This document shows positions 1 to 7,788 of a DNA stretch of 64,000 nt, piece after piece. Position 1 is the first letter of the stretch; each line of letters begins with the position of its first letter. The notes beneath the pieces are model-generated. The model saw only the letters and a program-made list of their open reading frames with translations. It did not search any database and had not been told where the DNA came from. Both the position numbers and the translations under genes were made by a program. Source of the DNA: Xenococcus sp. PCC 7305 (lineage in GTDB: Bacteria; Cyanobacteriota; Cyanobacteriia; Cyanobacteriales; Xenococcaceae); NCBI RefSeq assembly GCF_000332055.1, contig NZ_ALVZ01000234.1:1-64000 (forward strand). Reading direction: 5' to 3'.

Positions 1-44
1 AAGGATAAAACTACTTCTAACTTATCCCTTTAGGTTAAATTCCT

Positions 45-99
45 CCACTTCTTTAAGTGGAACAGGGCATAGTGGTGAGTCTAATTCTCCCACTATGCC
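45..99. repeat. Two adjacent perfect hairpins at the window edge
   Basis: Bases 45-50 (CCACTT) pair with 55-60 (AAGTGG) around a 4-base loop. Bases 66-75 (GGCATAGTGG) pair perfectly with 90-99 around a 14-base loop. The gene they belong to would lie left of the window. They could be a terminator pair or the end of a small mobile element; nothing decides between these. There is no T-run right after either stem. Confidence 0.45.
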
Positions 100-105
100 A
101 GTTAC

Positions 106-140
106 CTTCTGCCTTCTGCCTTCATTCTTCTGCCTTCGAT
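106..140. repeat. Heptamer tandem repeat (STRR), CTTCTGC type
   Basis: Five consecutive 7-base units: CTTCTGC, CTTCTGC, CTTCATT, CTTCTGC, CTTCGAT. The array ends with CTTCGATTTAA, exactly as does the array at 17573. Heptamer arrays of this sort are known in cyanobacteria as short tandemly repeated repetitive sequences. Confidence 0.75.
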
Positions 141-390
141 TTAAGAGGGTCATTACAGAGCGTCGTTTGGTTTCTCGGCTGCGCTGTAATCCATGGGCAG
201 CATATTAACTCCCACAGATTCGAGGATGGCGTCTCTGAGGTTGCCTGGGGTGATTTGAGCAATCGCGATCGCGATCAATTTTGCGTTGGGCAAATCGTTT
301 CAGGATAGCGATCGCAATAACGCGATGTTAGCCAAACTATGATTTCTGGACGTTCTGAGATTAAGAAGCCAAACTTAAGCCGTTCAGTTA

Positions 391-432
391 CCCATTACCC
401 ATTACCCATTACCCATTACCCATTACCCATTA
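391..432. repeat. Heptamer tandem repeat, (CCCATTA)x6
   Basis: Six perfect CCCATTA units, ending 16 bases before the start codon at 449. The reverse complement of the same heptamer forms the long array at 49717. The array occupies the place where the promoter and leader of the following permease gene would lie. Confidence 0.9.
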
Positions 433-448
433 TCTATTCCGCTTTAAA

Positions 449-1579
449 TTGAAATTTATCTTAGTCAAATTACCAATACTAGACCGTTATCTTTTTAGTC
501 AGCTAATAATTTTCTTGATCTTTAGTGTTAGTTTATTTGCGGCCGTTGGCGTCACTATTGGTACAGTTTCTGAATTAACCTACAAAATCAACGAGTATAA
601 TTTACCCTTAAGTACTGCTATTTTGGTATTTATCCTCAAAATTCCTGAATATACCGCCTATGCCTTGCCGATCGGTACTTTACTTACTACGCTCTTAGTT
701 TATGGTCGGTTGAATAGCGATCGCGAATTAGTAGCCTTTCGCAGTGTAGGTCTGAGCTTATATCGGATTATCACTCCTGCGATCGCCTTTAGTATTTTAA
801 TCACAGGAATTTCATTTTTCTTTAATGAACTAGTTGTCCCTGCAGCTAATTATCAAGCTAATTTATTACAAAGTTCTTTTTTAGAAGAAACAGAATTAAC
901 CCTACAAAGAAAAGATATTTTTTACCCGGAATATCAAGATACCACCGCACAAGATAAGGAGTTGAAACGACTATATTATTCTGAGAAATTTGATGGCAAA
1001 CGACTAGTAAATATGACCATTATGACTTGGTCAAAAGATAGATTAAATCAGATAATCACCGCAAAATATGCTAAATGGGATCAAGACAAAGAAGTATGGC
1101 AATTAATTGAAGGCCAGGAGGAAAAATTAACTGGTAGTTTACTTTCTACCGAAGTCAAGCAATTTGATTATCAAGAGATATCATTACCTGCAACTTTTTT
1201 TGAATTGGTGAAAGTCCAAAGAAGCCCCGAAGAGATGAGTTTACGACAAGCAAAAAATTATTTGAACCTCATTATAGAAAGTGGCAGCGTAAAAAAAATT
1301 AAGTTGTTACAAGTAAGAATTCAACAAAAAATGGCTTTTCCTAGTATTTGCTTAGTCTTTGCCTTAGTAGGTGCAACTTTAGGCTCTGCCCATTCTACTA
1401 TCAATAAATCTCAGGGTTTTGGCCTTTGTGTCGTGATTGTTTTTAGTTACTATTTGTTAGGATTCTTGAGTGGCTCTTTAGGTATTGCGGGCTGGCTCTC
1501 TCCCTTCTTGGCCGCTTGGAGCCCCAATTTTTTAGGATTAGGAATAAGCGGATGGTTATTAAAGTCTATTAATCATTAA
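449..1579 (+). CDS. LptF/LptG-family (YjgP/YjgQ) permease
   Basis: Inner-membrane permease of the YjgP/YjgQ family, expected to take part in moving lipopolysaccharide from the inner membrane to the cell surface together with LptB and LptC. At 376 residues it has the usual family length and shape: two or three N-terminal membrane helices (about residues 12-36, 55-78, 98-122), a long soluble periplasmic middle (about 125-280), and three C-terminal helices, the first carrying a MAFPSICLVFALVGATLGS-type stretch. The NSDRELVAFRSVG segment after helix 2 is typical. The start is TTG at 449; no nearby ATG fits. Which of LptF or LptG it represents cannot be told: cyanobacteria often have a single copy. 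The YtxH and DUF948-like genes follow on the same strand. Confidence 0.85.
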   Translation: MKFILVKLPILDRYLFSQLIIFLIFSVSLFAAVGVTIGTVSELTYKINEYNLPLSTAILVFILKIPEYTAYALPIGTLLTTLLVYGRLNSDRELVAFRSVGLSLYRIITPAIAFSILITGISFFFNELVVPAANYQANLLQSSFLEETELTLQRKDIFYPEYQDTTAQDKELKRLYYSEKFDGKRLVNMTIMTWSKDRLNQIITAKYAKWDQDKEVWQLIEGQEEKLTGSLLSTEVKQFDYQEISLPATFFELVKVQRSPEEMSLRQAKNYLNLIIESGSVKKIKLLQVRIQQKMAFPSICLVFALVGATLGSAHSTINKSQGFGLCVVIVFSYYLLGFLSGSLGIAGWLSPFLAAWSPNFLGLGISGWLLKSINH

Positions 1580-1609
1580 TTATCAATTATCGATTGATGA
1601 TAAGCTGTA

Positions 1610-2035
1610 ATGGCTGTAGATTGGACAAAGAGAATGTCAAGGCAAAATAAGACAGGTACCTTCATTGCTGGTTTGACCATTGGAAGTGCGGTGGGTACTC
1701 TTATTGGTTTATTAATTGCGCCCCGTACAGGAAAAGAAACCAGAAAAGTCATCAAAAAATCAGCAGATGCTTTGCCCGAATTAGCCGAGGATCTCTCAAC
1801 TTCTATTCAACTACAAGCTAATCGTCTTTCTGAAGAAGCATTGGAAAACTGGGATGATACTTTAGCAAGACTCAAAAAAGCGATCGCAGCTGGCATAGAA
1901 GCGAGCAACTTAGAAAAAATGCCTCAAGACAGTCAAAATATGTCAACAATTGAGACAACTGCCAAACAAAACAGTCATACTAAAAAGGAAATATTTCCTC
2001 AATCCTCAAGTGAATCTTTTCAAGATTTCAACTAA
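1610..2035 (+). CDS. YtxH domain-containing protein
   Basis: Protein of 141 residues with an N-terminal glycine-rich hydrophobic stretch (about residues 18-38) followed directly by APRTGKETRK, the hallmark of the YtxH family, and then an amphipathic helical tail. These small proteins are usually membrane-anchored and stress-related; their molecular role is not known. It lies 30 bases after the permease and 20 bases before the DUF948-like gene, so the three are probably one transcript. The last 40 residues are low complexity, rich in Q, S, N and T. Confidence 0.75.
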   Translation: MAVDWTKRMSRQNKTGTFIAGLTIGSAVGTLIGLLIAPRTGKETRKVIKKSADALPELAEDLSTSIQLQANRLSEEALENWDDTLARLKKAIAAGIEASNLEKMPQDSQNMSTIETTAKQNSHTKKEIFPQSSSESFQDFN

Positions 2036-2055
2036 TTTTCAACTTGCCATAATTC

Positions 2056-2433
2056 ATGTTCGATCCCTTATTCTGGTTAGAAATATCTTTATGTTTATTT
2101 GTCATCAGTCTTATAGCAGTATTGATTGCCACGCTCCCCACGATACAACAACTGACAAATACTGCTCGTAGTGCAGAAAAACTACTTGATACTTTAAACA
2201 AAGAACTTCCCGCAACTCTAGAAGCAGTTCGCTTAACAGGAAATGAACTTAATCAGCTCACCGAAGAGATTGATCAAGGAATTGGCAGTGCTACGAAAAT
2301 CGTTAAACAAGTGGATCGCACCATCACCACGACGAAAGAGCAAGTCCAACAGGCCCAAACCGGAACTCGCAAAGTGTTTGTCGGCTTTAAAGCAGCTTGG
2401 AAAACTTGGAGAACAAACAACTCTGATCAATAA
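2056..2433 (+). CDS. DUF948-like membrane protein
   Basis: Protein of 125 residues: one N-terminal membrane helix (about residues 7-29), then a long amphipathic helix in which paired small residues and acidic/basic positions alternate (about 33-110), as in the DUF948 group of bacterial envelope proteins. It follows a YtxH protein, the usual partner of DUF948 proteins, which supports the call. Function unknown; perhaps an envelope scaffold. No signal for secretion beyond the anchor. Confidence 0.65.
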   Translation: MFDPLFWLEISLCLFVISLIAVLIATLPTIQQLTNTARSAEKLLDTLNKELPATLEAVRLTGNELNQLTEEIDQGIGSATKIVKQVDRTITTTKEQVQQAQTGTRKVFVGFKAAWKTWRTNNSDQ

Positions 2434-2563
2434 TTAAGCGGGAGAGTGTTTAATTTTATTAAGCTATGATGGGCTAATCGTTTTAAGATAAGTAAAGAAA
2501 TGTAACAATAATTAGAAACAACCAAAAATAATATTTATTAAGGAGCTTTAAAACACAAGGATT

Positions 2564-3367
2564 ATGCAAAAGGGTTTTTATAAAAAAATATTCGTTAGTA
2601 TTGCTGCTTTTTTAGTCATTTGCGCCACCTGGTTTACTCCATCCGCTTGGGCAGTAAATAATCCAGAATTGTTGCCTGATTACGTTACACCGGTTGTTGA
2701 TCTGGCAAACTACTTACCGAGTCTTCAAGAAAAATTTCTGGTTGAGGAATTGGAAGAGTTTGAAGCCGAAACGGGTTGGAAAATGCGAGTTTTAACCCAA
2801 TATGACCAAACTCCAGGAAGAGCAGTCATTAACTACTGGGGATTAGATGATAAGACCATCTTGTTGGTAGCTGATGGCAAAGGGGGCAATATTTTAGCCT
2901 TTAGTATCGGGGATGATGTGTATGAATTAATGCCTCGTACCTTTTGGATCGAATTACAAACGCGTTTTGGCAATATGTTCTACGTGCAAGATCATGGTGA
3001 AAACAACGCGATCGTTAATGCCATGAATGTAGTTAAGGGTTGTTTGGTAGCGGAAAATGGATGTAACGTCGTGCCAGGATTACCTAGAGAACAATGGATT
3101 CTGACTTTAATTAGCTCTGTGGTTGGTGGGGTAATTTTTGGCTTTGCGGGAATCCCTCGCGATGACAAACAGAGTTTTGCTTGGCAATGGGCTTTGATTA
3201 TGTCTCCTTTGTGGGGAATTCTCTTCCTTGCTTTTGGAGTCGGCCCTGTTGTTACTAGAACTACTGATTGGTTACCCTTATTTCGTAATGTTTTAGGCTT
3301 TATGTTAGGAGCATTAGTGGCCTATTTGACTCCTACTTTTGCAAGATCGAACACATCCGAAACTTAA
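2564..3367 (+). CDS. TPM-domain protein, Psb32-like
   Basis: 267 residues. A signal sequence (about residues 1-30, ending in ASAWA-like FTPSAWA) is followed by a TPM domain (about 38-170), beginning with VVDLANYLPSLQE and including the WGLDDKTILLVADGKGG core. Two or three membrane helices lie at about 179-255. This layout matches cyanobacterial Psb32/TLP18.3-type proteins, which protect or help repair photosystem II in or at the thylakoid membrane. Whether it is the true Psb32 orthologue cannot be settled here. It is preceded by its own 130-base leader and an AAGGAG ribosome site at about 2540, so it is likely transcribed on its own. Confidence 0.75.
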   Translation: MQKGFYKKIFVSIAAFLVICATWFTPSAWAVNNPELLPDYVTPVVDLANYLPSLQEKFLVEELEEFEAETGWKMRVLTQYDQTPGRAVINYWGLDDKTILLVADGKGGNILAFSIGDDVYELMPRTFWIELQTRFGNMFYVQDHGENNAIVNAMNVVKGCLVAENGCNVVPGLPREQWILTLISSVVGGVIFGFAGIPRDDKQSFAWQWALIMSPLWGILFLAFGVGPVVTRTTDWLPLFRNVLGFMLGALVAYLTPTFARSNTSET

Positions 3368-3372
3368 TTGAA

Positions 3373-3400
3373 AGGATGAAGGATAAGGGATGAAGGATGA
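3373..3400. repeat. Imperfect heptamer repeat (AGGATGA-like x4)
   Basis: Units AGGATGA, AGGATAA, GGGATGA, AGGATGA, followed by decaying purine-rich heptamers to about 3425. It fills the short gap between the convergent TPM and tatA genes. Confidence 0.6.
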
Positions 3401-3439
3401 GGAAGAAGAGATAAGGAAAAGGAAGGAGCTTAGAGGTTT

Positions 3440-3721
3440 TTAGGCTTCTTCTTTAGCTGCTTGAGGGCTTGTAACTTCTGAGGAAACTTTGGCTTTTTCC
3501 TCAGTGTTGCCTTCCAACTGAGCATTCATTTGTACCGATTCTTCCATTTTTTGCGCTTCTTTTTTCAATTCAGTCTCAAATTCTTTAGAGGCTTCTTGAA
3601 AACTGCGAAGACTTTTCCCCAGACTACGACCAATTTCTGGCAATTTCTTCGGTCCAAAGACCAGTAAGGCGATAACTGCAATTACAGCCATTTCTGGTAA
3701 TCCAATGCCAAAAACGTTCAT
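3440..3721 (-). CDS. tatA: Sec-independent (twin-arginine) translocase subunit TatA/E
   Basis: 93 residues. One N-terminal membrane helix (about 6-22, [16 protein letters not shown]) ends in the conserved [20 protein letters not shown] motif, then an amphipathic helix and a charged tail. This is the pore-forming component of the Tat pathway, which exports folded proteins across the plasma or thylakoid membrane. Length and motif fit TatA rather than TatB. It is convergent with the TPM gene and lies downstream of psbH on the same strand, but a clear terminator sits between psbH and tatA. Confidence 0.9.
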   Translation of the reverse strand: MNVFGIGLPEMAVIAVIALLVFGPKKLPEIGRSLGKSLRSFQEASKEFETELKKEAQKMEESVQMNAQLEGNTEEKAKVSSEVTSPQAAKEEA

Positions 3722-3769
3722 GTTCTGAAATTCCCTATTTAGCTCAATCTTGTCTCTTTATTATGCCAG

Positions 3770-3793
3770 AAAAAAACCCCGATAAACGGGGAA
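3770..3793 (-). terminator. Intrinsic terminator after psbH
   Basis: On the minus strand CCCCG (loop TTTAT) CGGGG forms a perfect 5-bp GC stem, followed by seven T residues (forward bases 3770-3776). It lies 45 bases after the psbH stop and so separates psbH from tatA. Confidence 0.85.
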
Positions 3794-3838
3794 TAATCTT
3801 TTATCGCAAATTTTTAGTAGTTTAATGTTTGAAAAAAT

Positions 3839-4042
3839 CTAGCGGCCTAGACTTGCCCAATCAACACTAATTCCTTCAAGTAATAGCGAAGAGTTATAAA
3901 GTTGTAGGATTATCAACAAAAATACTAAAAATAAGGCCATAAAAACCCCCATGACTGGAGTTGTACCCCAACCAGGAGCGACTTTACCATATTCAGAATT
4001 TAGTGGTTTTAGAAGATCTCCCAATCCAGTGCGCTGTGACAT
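3839..4042 (-). CDS. psbH: Photosystem II reaction centre protein H
   Basis: 67 residues, the normal cyanobacterial length. The sequence [21 protein letters not shown], then GWGTTPVMG and a single membrane helix (about 28-50), is diagnostic of PsbH. PsbH is a small subunit next to CP47 that is needed for stable QA/QB function and bicarbonate binding in photosystem II. It is divergent from psbN, sharing an 84-base intergenic region, the usual cyanobacterial arrangement, and ends in its own terminator. Confidence 0.97.
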   Translation of the reverse strand: MSQRTGLGDLLKPLNSEYGKVAPGWGTTPVMGVFMALFLVFLLIILQLYNSSLLLEGISVDWASLGR

Positions 4043-4071
4043 AGTTTACCAATAATCTATTTAAGATAATT

Positions 4072-4089
4072 TTCGTAATGTTCTGTAAT
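4072..4089 (-). promoter_or_regulatory. Degenerate HLR1-like direct repeat upstream of psbH
   Basis: Read on the minus strand, TTACA and TTACG recur with a 10-base period, resembling the HLR1 element bound by the response regulator RpaB in front of light-responsive photosystem genes. The match is imperfect: several positions of the consensus are missed. Tentative. Confidence 0.3.
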
Positions 4090-4126
4090 ATTATAAAGGA
4101 ATAGTAATCATAATTTATATACACTT

Positions 4127-4258
4127 ATGGAACCTGCAATAGTTCTTAGCATCACAATCGGTGCTGTACTTGTTTTTATCACTGGATACTCTATCTATAC
4201 AGCTTTTGGTCCACCTTCAATGGAATTAGACGATCCCTTTGAAGATCATGAAGATTAG
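4127..4258 (+). CDS. psbN: Protein PsbN
   Basis: 43 residues: [20 protein letters not shown] (single membrane helix, about 4-25) followed by [23 protein letters not shown]. This is the conserved PsbN sequence. PsbN is not a stable photosystem II subunit; it is required for assembly and repair of the photosystem II reaction centre. The gene is short and divergent from psbH. A GGA-type ribosome site is not close to the ATG (nearest AAGGA at about 4097). Confidence 0.96.
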   Translation: MEPAIVLSITIGAVLVFITGYSIYTAFGPPSMELDDPFEDHED

Positions 4259-4275
4259 CGACTAGCCGCCTGAGT

Positions 4276-5211
4276 TTAAGTTAATGATACAGGGGGTGGG
4301 CAAATTAAATTCACTCTTTCATTACTTGTCGGATGAGTAAAAGCAAGGCGATGAGCGTGGAGATGATAACCACAATCCCCTGGAACAGCGACCTCGTCTT
4401 GTTTCATTTGAGGAATTCCCCCAACTCCGTACAAGGGATCTCCCATGAGAGGAAAACCCGCTGCCGCCAGATGGATTCTAATTTGGTGGGGGCGACCAGT
4501 TAGGATTGCGACTTGAATGATTGTGCTATCAGGATTTCGTTTAATAACTTGGCATTCGCTATGGGCGAATTTTCCTGTAGGAGTTGCTCCATAGACATAG
4601 CCAATATGGGGATGGGGAATTTTTCCAATGGGATTGGTAATGGTAAAGCGATCGCGGGGGACAACCCGGTCTACTTTGGCAAGATATATTTTCTGAATTC
4701 GCGGATTTGCCGATTGAGTTGTTTGGTGTGTCGAATTGCTTCTCATTTGGCGGCTCAGGCTGGATTTGCCTAGAGCTGATTTGGCTAGTAATAGTAAACC
4801 TGAAGTGCCCCTTCCCAAACGATGAATCGGCACAGGAGTATTTTGAGGGTAAATCTTTTTAATTTGCCAGAGCAGAGTGTTTTGTAGAAACCCGCCCCCT
4901 GGAAGCACAGGTAAGCCAGCTGGTTTTGCGATCGCGAGTAAGTCTGGATCTTCGTAAATAACTTCAAAATCGAGGGGAACAGTCGGTTCCAACCAGGGAA
5001 GGCGATGATAGGCGAGTTTTTGCCCTAATTGTAAAATTGTCTCAGCATCAACCCGCCTTCCATCCAGAGAAATCTGACCAGATATTATTTTTTTCCGCCA
5101 TGATTCTTCATTGGAATGACGGTATCTTGCACTGTAATACTGCAATACTGTTTGTCCCACAGCCGATGGGGGCACTTGTTCCCGATAAGTCCAGCCTTGA
5201 TTTAGTCCCAT
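4276..5211 (-). CDS. RluA-family pseudouridine synthase-like protein, catalytic Asp replaced
   Basis: 311 residues. The N-terminus (about 15-75) looks like an S4-type RNA-binding segment; the rest is the RluA catalytic fold, with VIYEDPDLLAIAKPAGLPV and the GRPHQIRIHLAAAGFPLMGDPLYG C-terminal motif. RluA enzymes turn uridine into pseudouridine in rRNA or tRNA using an Asp in the motif HRLDxxTSG. Here the motif reads HRLGRGTSG (residues 130-138): Gly133 is encoded by GGA where the Asp is expected. Other family motifs are intact and the frame is open, so this is not simple decay. It may be a subgroup with another mechanism or an RNA-binding protein without activity. Confidence 0.85.
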   Translation of the reverse strand: MGLNQGWTYREQVPPSAVGQTVLQYYSARYRHSNEESWRKKIISGQISLDGRRVDAETILQLGQKLAYHRLPWLEPTVPLDFEVIYEDPDLLAIAKPAGLPVLPGGGFLQNTLLWQIKKIYPQNTPVPIHRLGRGTSGLLLLAKSALGKSSLSRQMRSNSTHQTTQSANPRIQKIYLAKVDRVVPRDRFTITNPIGKIPHPHIGYVYGATPTGKFAHSECQVIKRNPDSTIIQVAILTGRPHQIRIHLAAAGFPLMGDPLYGVGGIPQMKQDEVAVPGDCGYHLHAHRLAFTHPTSNERVNLICPPPVSLT

Positions 5212-5229
5212 TAACTATGGGAGCCATAA

Positions 5230-5790
5230 CTAGTTTTCATCCCAATAGAAACGATAGAACAAATATTTGTCTTGAAACTCTTCGCGATCGACAACATGAT
5301 GAATCCATTTTTCTTCGACTAATCTTTTGCCAAGACTAACAGCCTGTTTTCTGGATATTGTAAGCTTTTCTTGCATCCAGGTTACGGCTTCACTCGCAAC
5401 AAAACATTGCTGATAAATTCTGAGGTTGTAACGACGGTTCTTAATTTGTAAGCCCCCAATATTGCGCATTTTAGTGACCAATTCTTCTAAATTAATCTTT
5501 TGGACAATGTCTTGCTTTTCTTGATTATTCTGTAATTCAACAGTTTGGTCTTCAACCCAAATTGTAAAACCTGTTGGATCATTAACGACAAGATATGAGA
5601 TTTCGCCTTTGGCATCAAGAAACTTTCCTCGGCAATATTCTAATGCTTGTTCTTTATGCTCTTGGGGAAAAAAGGATGTTTTGATATAAAGTAAACCCTC
5701 ATGGACGACACCGGGAAGATGTTCTGTTTTGTCTGCTGTTTGGCGAATGAGGTTGCAATAGTTTATTTGCTGACTATCTAAAATTTTCAT
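5230..5790 (-). CDS. DEP-domain protein
   Basis: 186 residues. The C-terminal part (about 100-186: LVTKMRNIGGLQIKNRRYNL, then CFVASEAVTWMQE and YLFYRFY) matches a DEP domain, a winged-helix module that binds membranes or partner proteins in signalling. The N-terminal 95 residues are not recognised; they contain several aromatic/hydrophobic strands and no membrane helix. It lies 18 bases before the RluA-family gene on the same strand and may be co-transcribed with it. Confidence 0.7.
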   Translation of the reverse strand: MKILDSQQINYCNLIRQTADKTEHLPGVVHEGLLYIKTSFFPQEHKEQALEYCRGKFLDAKGEISYLVVNDPTGFTIWVEDQTVELQNNQEKQDIVQKINLEELVTKMRNIGGLQIKNRRYNLRIYQQCFVASEAVTWMQEKLTISRKQAVSLGKRLVEEKWIHHVVDREEFQDKYLFYRFYWDEN

Positions 5791-5857
5791 GTCGAGTGTA
5801 GATGATTAAACGAAATCTTCTAGTGGAATTCTCAACTTATATTGCCCAAAAATAACT

Positions 5858-5927
5858 GGTAACTGTTCACTGGTAACTGTTCACTGGTAACTGTTCACTG
5901 GTAACTGTTCACTGGTAACTGTTCACT
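5858..5927. repeat. 14-bp tandem repeat x5 covering the pyrB 3' end
   Basis: Five perfect copies of GGTAACTGTTCACT. The unit is two variant heptamers (GGTAACT, GTTCACT), in keeping with the 7-base period seen elsewhere. The stop codon of pyrB (minus strand) lies in the fourth copy, so the last six codons of pyrB are repeat sequence. Confidence 0.95.
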
Positions 5928-6907
5928 GTATTAAGATTGCCAATTAAGTACAACAATGCCATGCGCACAGCAACTCCGCTTGTGACTTGTTCTGAAATTA
6001 AGCTTAACTTGGGATCATCCATTAAATCGGAAGTAATTTCTACGCCTCTATTCACAGGGCCAGGATGGAGTACTCTGACATCGGGGCGACATAGTTTTAG
6101 GCGATCGCGAGTGATCCCAAAATAATGGTGATATTCACGCAAACTAGGGATGAAATTGGCACTCATCCGTTCTTTTTGCAGCCGCAAAGTCATCACGAAA
6201 TCAGCATTTTCCAGAGCAGGTTCTAATTGCCAATGAATTAATAATTTTCCTGGTTGATTATCATCTACTAAATCTAAAAAGAATTTTGGTAGAAGAGTTG
6301 GTGGGGCCGCTAAATGAACCTCAGCTCCTGCTGCTATTAAACTGTAAATATTGGAGCGAGCAACCCGAGAATGGAGAATATCGCCGACGATCGCAATTTT
6401 CTGGCCCGAAAGTAATTCTAATCGAGGATTATCGCGATCGAGGACAGCAGTAAGAGTAAATAAGTCCAACAAAGCCTGAGATGGATGTTGATGTAGTCCG
6501 TCTCCTGCATTAAGAATTGAAACTCCAGAATTGAGGCGATCCATTTCCTGTGCGATCGCTTTGGGGACTCCTGCTTGTCGATGCCGAATCGTCATGATAT
6601 TGGCACCCATTGCCAGATAAGTCTTGGCTGTATCGAGAATAGTTTCTCCCTTAGTTAATGAAGAAGTGCTAGGAGAAAAATTGAGAATATCTGCCGATAG
6701 TCTTTTGGCGGCAAGTTCAAAACTACTGCGAGTACGAGTAGAAGGTTCAAAAAACATATTAGCGACTACTTGTCCTTGAAGCGCAGGCACTTTTTTGGTT
6801 TTTCTGGATAAGACTTCCCAGAAACTAGTGGCAGTTTGCAAGACAGTGTTATATTCGGTGGCTGTAAAATCTTCTAAGGATAGGATATGTCTGCGAGTCC
6901 AAGCCAT
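5909..6907 (-). CDS. pyrB: Aspartate carbamoyltransferase catalytic subunit
   Basis: 332 residues. Joins carbamoyl phosphate and aspartate to N-carbamoyl-aspartate, the committed step of pyrimidine synthesis, in the cytoplasm. The carbamoyl-phosphate loop [12 protein letters not shown] (about 53-64) and the aspartate-side segment [16 protein letters not shown] (about 276-291) are intact; [13 protein letters not shown] is also present. Length is slightly long for the family because the C-terminal residues TVNSYQ are encoded by the 14-bp tandem repeat. No pyrI-type regulatory subunit is next to it. Confidence 0.95.
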   Translation of the reverse strand: MAWTRRHILSLEDFTATEYNTVLQTATSFWEVLSRKTKKVPALQGQVVANMFFEPSTRTRSSFELAAKRLSADILNFSPSTSSLTKGETILDTAKTYLAMGANIMTIRHRQAGVPKAIAQEMDRLNSGVSILNAGDGLHQHPSQALLDLFTLTAVLDRDNPRLELLSGQKIAIVGDILHSRVARSNIYSLIAAGAEVHLAAPPTLLPKFFLDLVDDNQPGKLLIHWQLEPALENADFVMTLRLQKERMSANFIPSLREYHHYFGITRDRLKLCRPDVRVLHPGPVNRGVEITSDLMDDPKLSLISEQVTSGVAVRMALLYLIGNLNTVNSYQ

Positions 6908-7359
6908 ACATTGTTTTTTTGATAATTTAATTTAAATAGGTAACAAGCGTCTTTTCAACTTATTTTCTCAACTCTTCCTCTGAGCAATTCAAGTTGTTAG
7001 GGTTAATTTTATCATTAACTTCTCCCCGTCTCCTTGTGCTGCGATCGTTCCGGGGTGTCTTATTGCTGTATTCTTTGTATTTCAAGGCTTACAGTGATTT
7101 CTCTTAAGTAAAATTACAGTATATAATTGTAGGTGAACAAAGTATTTTGCAGTGTTTTTGATGCCAAACTAGAGTTGTTGACTATTCGACTTATGATTCC
7201 CTAGAAGATACCCGTAGATTTTTTTATATATTTTTTACATAACTTCCCTTAATGATCACGGAAACTTTACATAACACTTAAGTAGCCGTGGATATACTGG
7301 GACTATCAAAAATTAAATGACTTAGCTCTCCTATCAATAATCAATTCATCAGCAAATTC
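6908..7359. other. Intergenic region between divergent pyrB and the 91-residue gene
   Basis: 452 bases, AT-rich, holding the upstream regions of two divergent genes. One clear structure was found: the direct repeat TTTACATAAC at 7234 and 7266 (listed separately). No RNA gene or open frame was recognised. Confidence 0.5.
7234..7275 (+). promoter_or_regulatory. Direct repeat TTTACATAAC x2, possible RpaB/HLR1-related site
   Basis: TTTACATAAC occurs at 7234-7243 and again at 7266-7275, a 32-base period (about three helical turns). The core TTACATAAC also occurs upstream of psb34 on the minus strand. The half-site fits the HLR1 consensus (G/T)TTACA(A/T)(A/T), but a second half-site at the canonical 10-base spacing is absent. 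It lies 85-126 bases before the ATG at 7360. Confidence 0.4.
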
Positions 7360-7635
7360 ATGGAAAACATCGGCGATTATCTAACCTCCATCCAGCAAGA
7401 AGTAGTTGCGGAGGAGAAAACAGTTAAAGTAGCAAGATTAATTATTCTTTTAATTAAAATTGAAAAAGAACTTAATACAGTTAAATCCACTTTAGTTAAA
7501 CTACAAAATCATCAAGAGAAGTATAAAAAGGATTCTCCTTTATCAGGACAAATTCATCAGAAACTTGATACAGTCAATGACTTATTAGAAAAGATTCGCA
7601 AAGCTAGATTAAATTTGAACTTCTATTTTATCTAA
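7360..7635 (+). CDS. Small hypothetical protein, helical
   Basis: 91 residues, not recognised. Predicted mostly alpha-helical with a heptad-like spacing of leucine and isoleucine (about 20-80) and many lysines; no membrane helix or signal. Good coding look (lysine/glutamate-rich, no rare runs) and its own terminator downstream support a real gene. The upstream TTTACATAAC repeat hints at light- or stress-linked regulation. Confidence 0.6.
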   Translation: MENIGDYLTSIQQEVVAEEKTVKVARLIILLIKIEKELNTVKSTLVKLQNHQEKYKKDSPLSGQIHQKLDTVNDLLEKIRKARLNLNFYFI

Positions 7636-7682
7636 AAGAGGATATCTCAAAAGGATATAGAGAAAAAATATGCAAAGCGATC

Positions 7683-7710
7683 AAAATCAGGCCTCAATGG
7701 TCTGATTTTT
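7683..7710 (+). terminator. Intrinsic terminator after the 91-residue gene
   Basis: AAAATCAGGCC (7683-7693), loop TCAAT, GGTCTGATTTT (7699-7709): 11 bp with one G-T wobble, ending in T residues. The A-run on the left would allow it to work on the other strand as well. An outer ATGCAAA/TTTGCAT pair flanks it. Confidence 0.75.
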
Positions 7711-7788
7711 GCATAAGGATTTAAAATGTAAAACAAAATACAGTTAAAGACTTTCATCTCTAAACCCACGAACGCCAGATTTCCCGTA

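Larger units (their letters stand above)
1..390. other. Gene-poor stretch
   Basis: I see no convincing gene here. The stretch holds the two hairpins, a heptamer array at 106-140, and overlapping GCGATCGC-type (HIP1) sites near 257-275. An open frame at 57-308 starts at a hairpin and runs through the repeat array, so it is not credible. Confidence 0.5.

Noticed and set aside
57-308. Open frame of 83 codons at the left edge
   Set aside because: It starts at a hairpin, runs through a heptamer array and HIP1 sites, and its translation has no coherent features.
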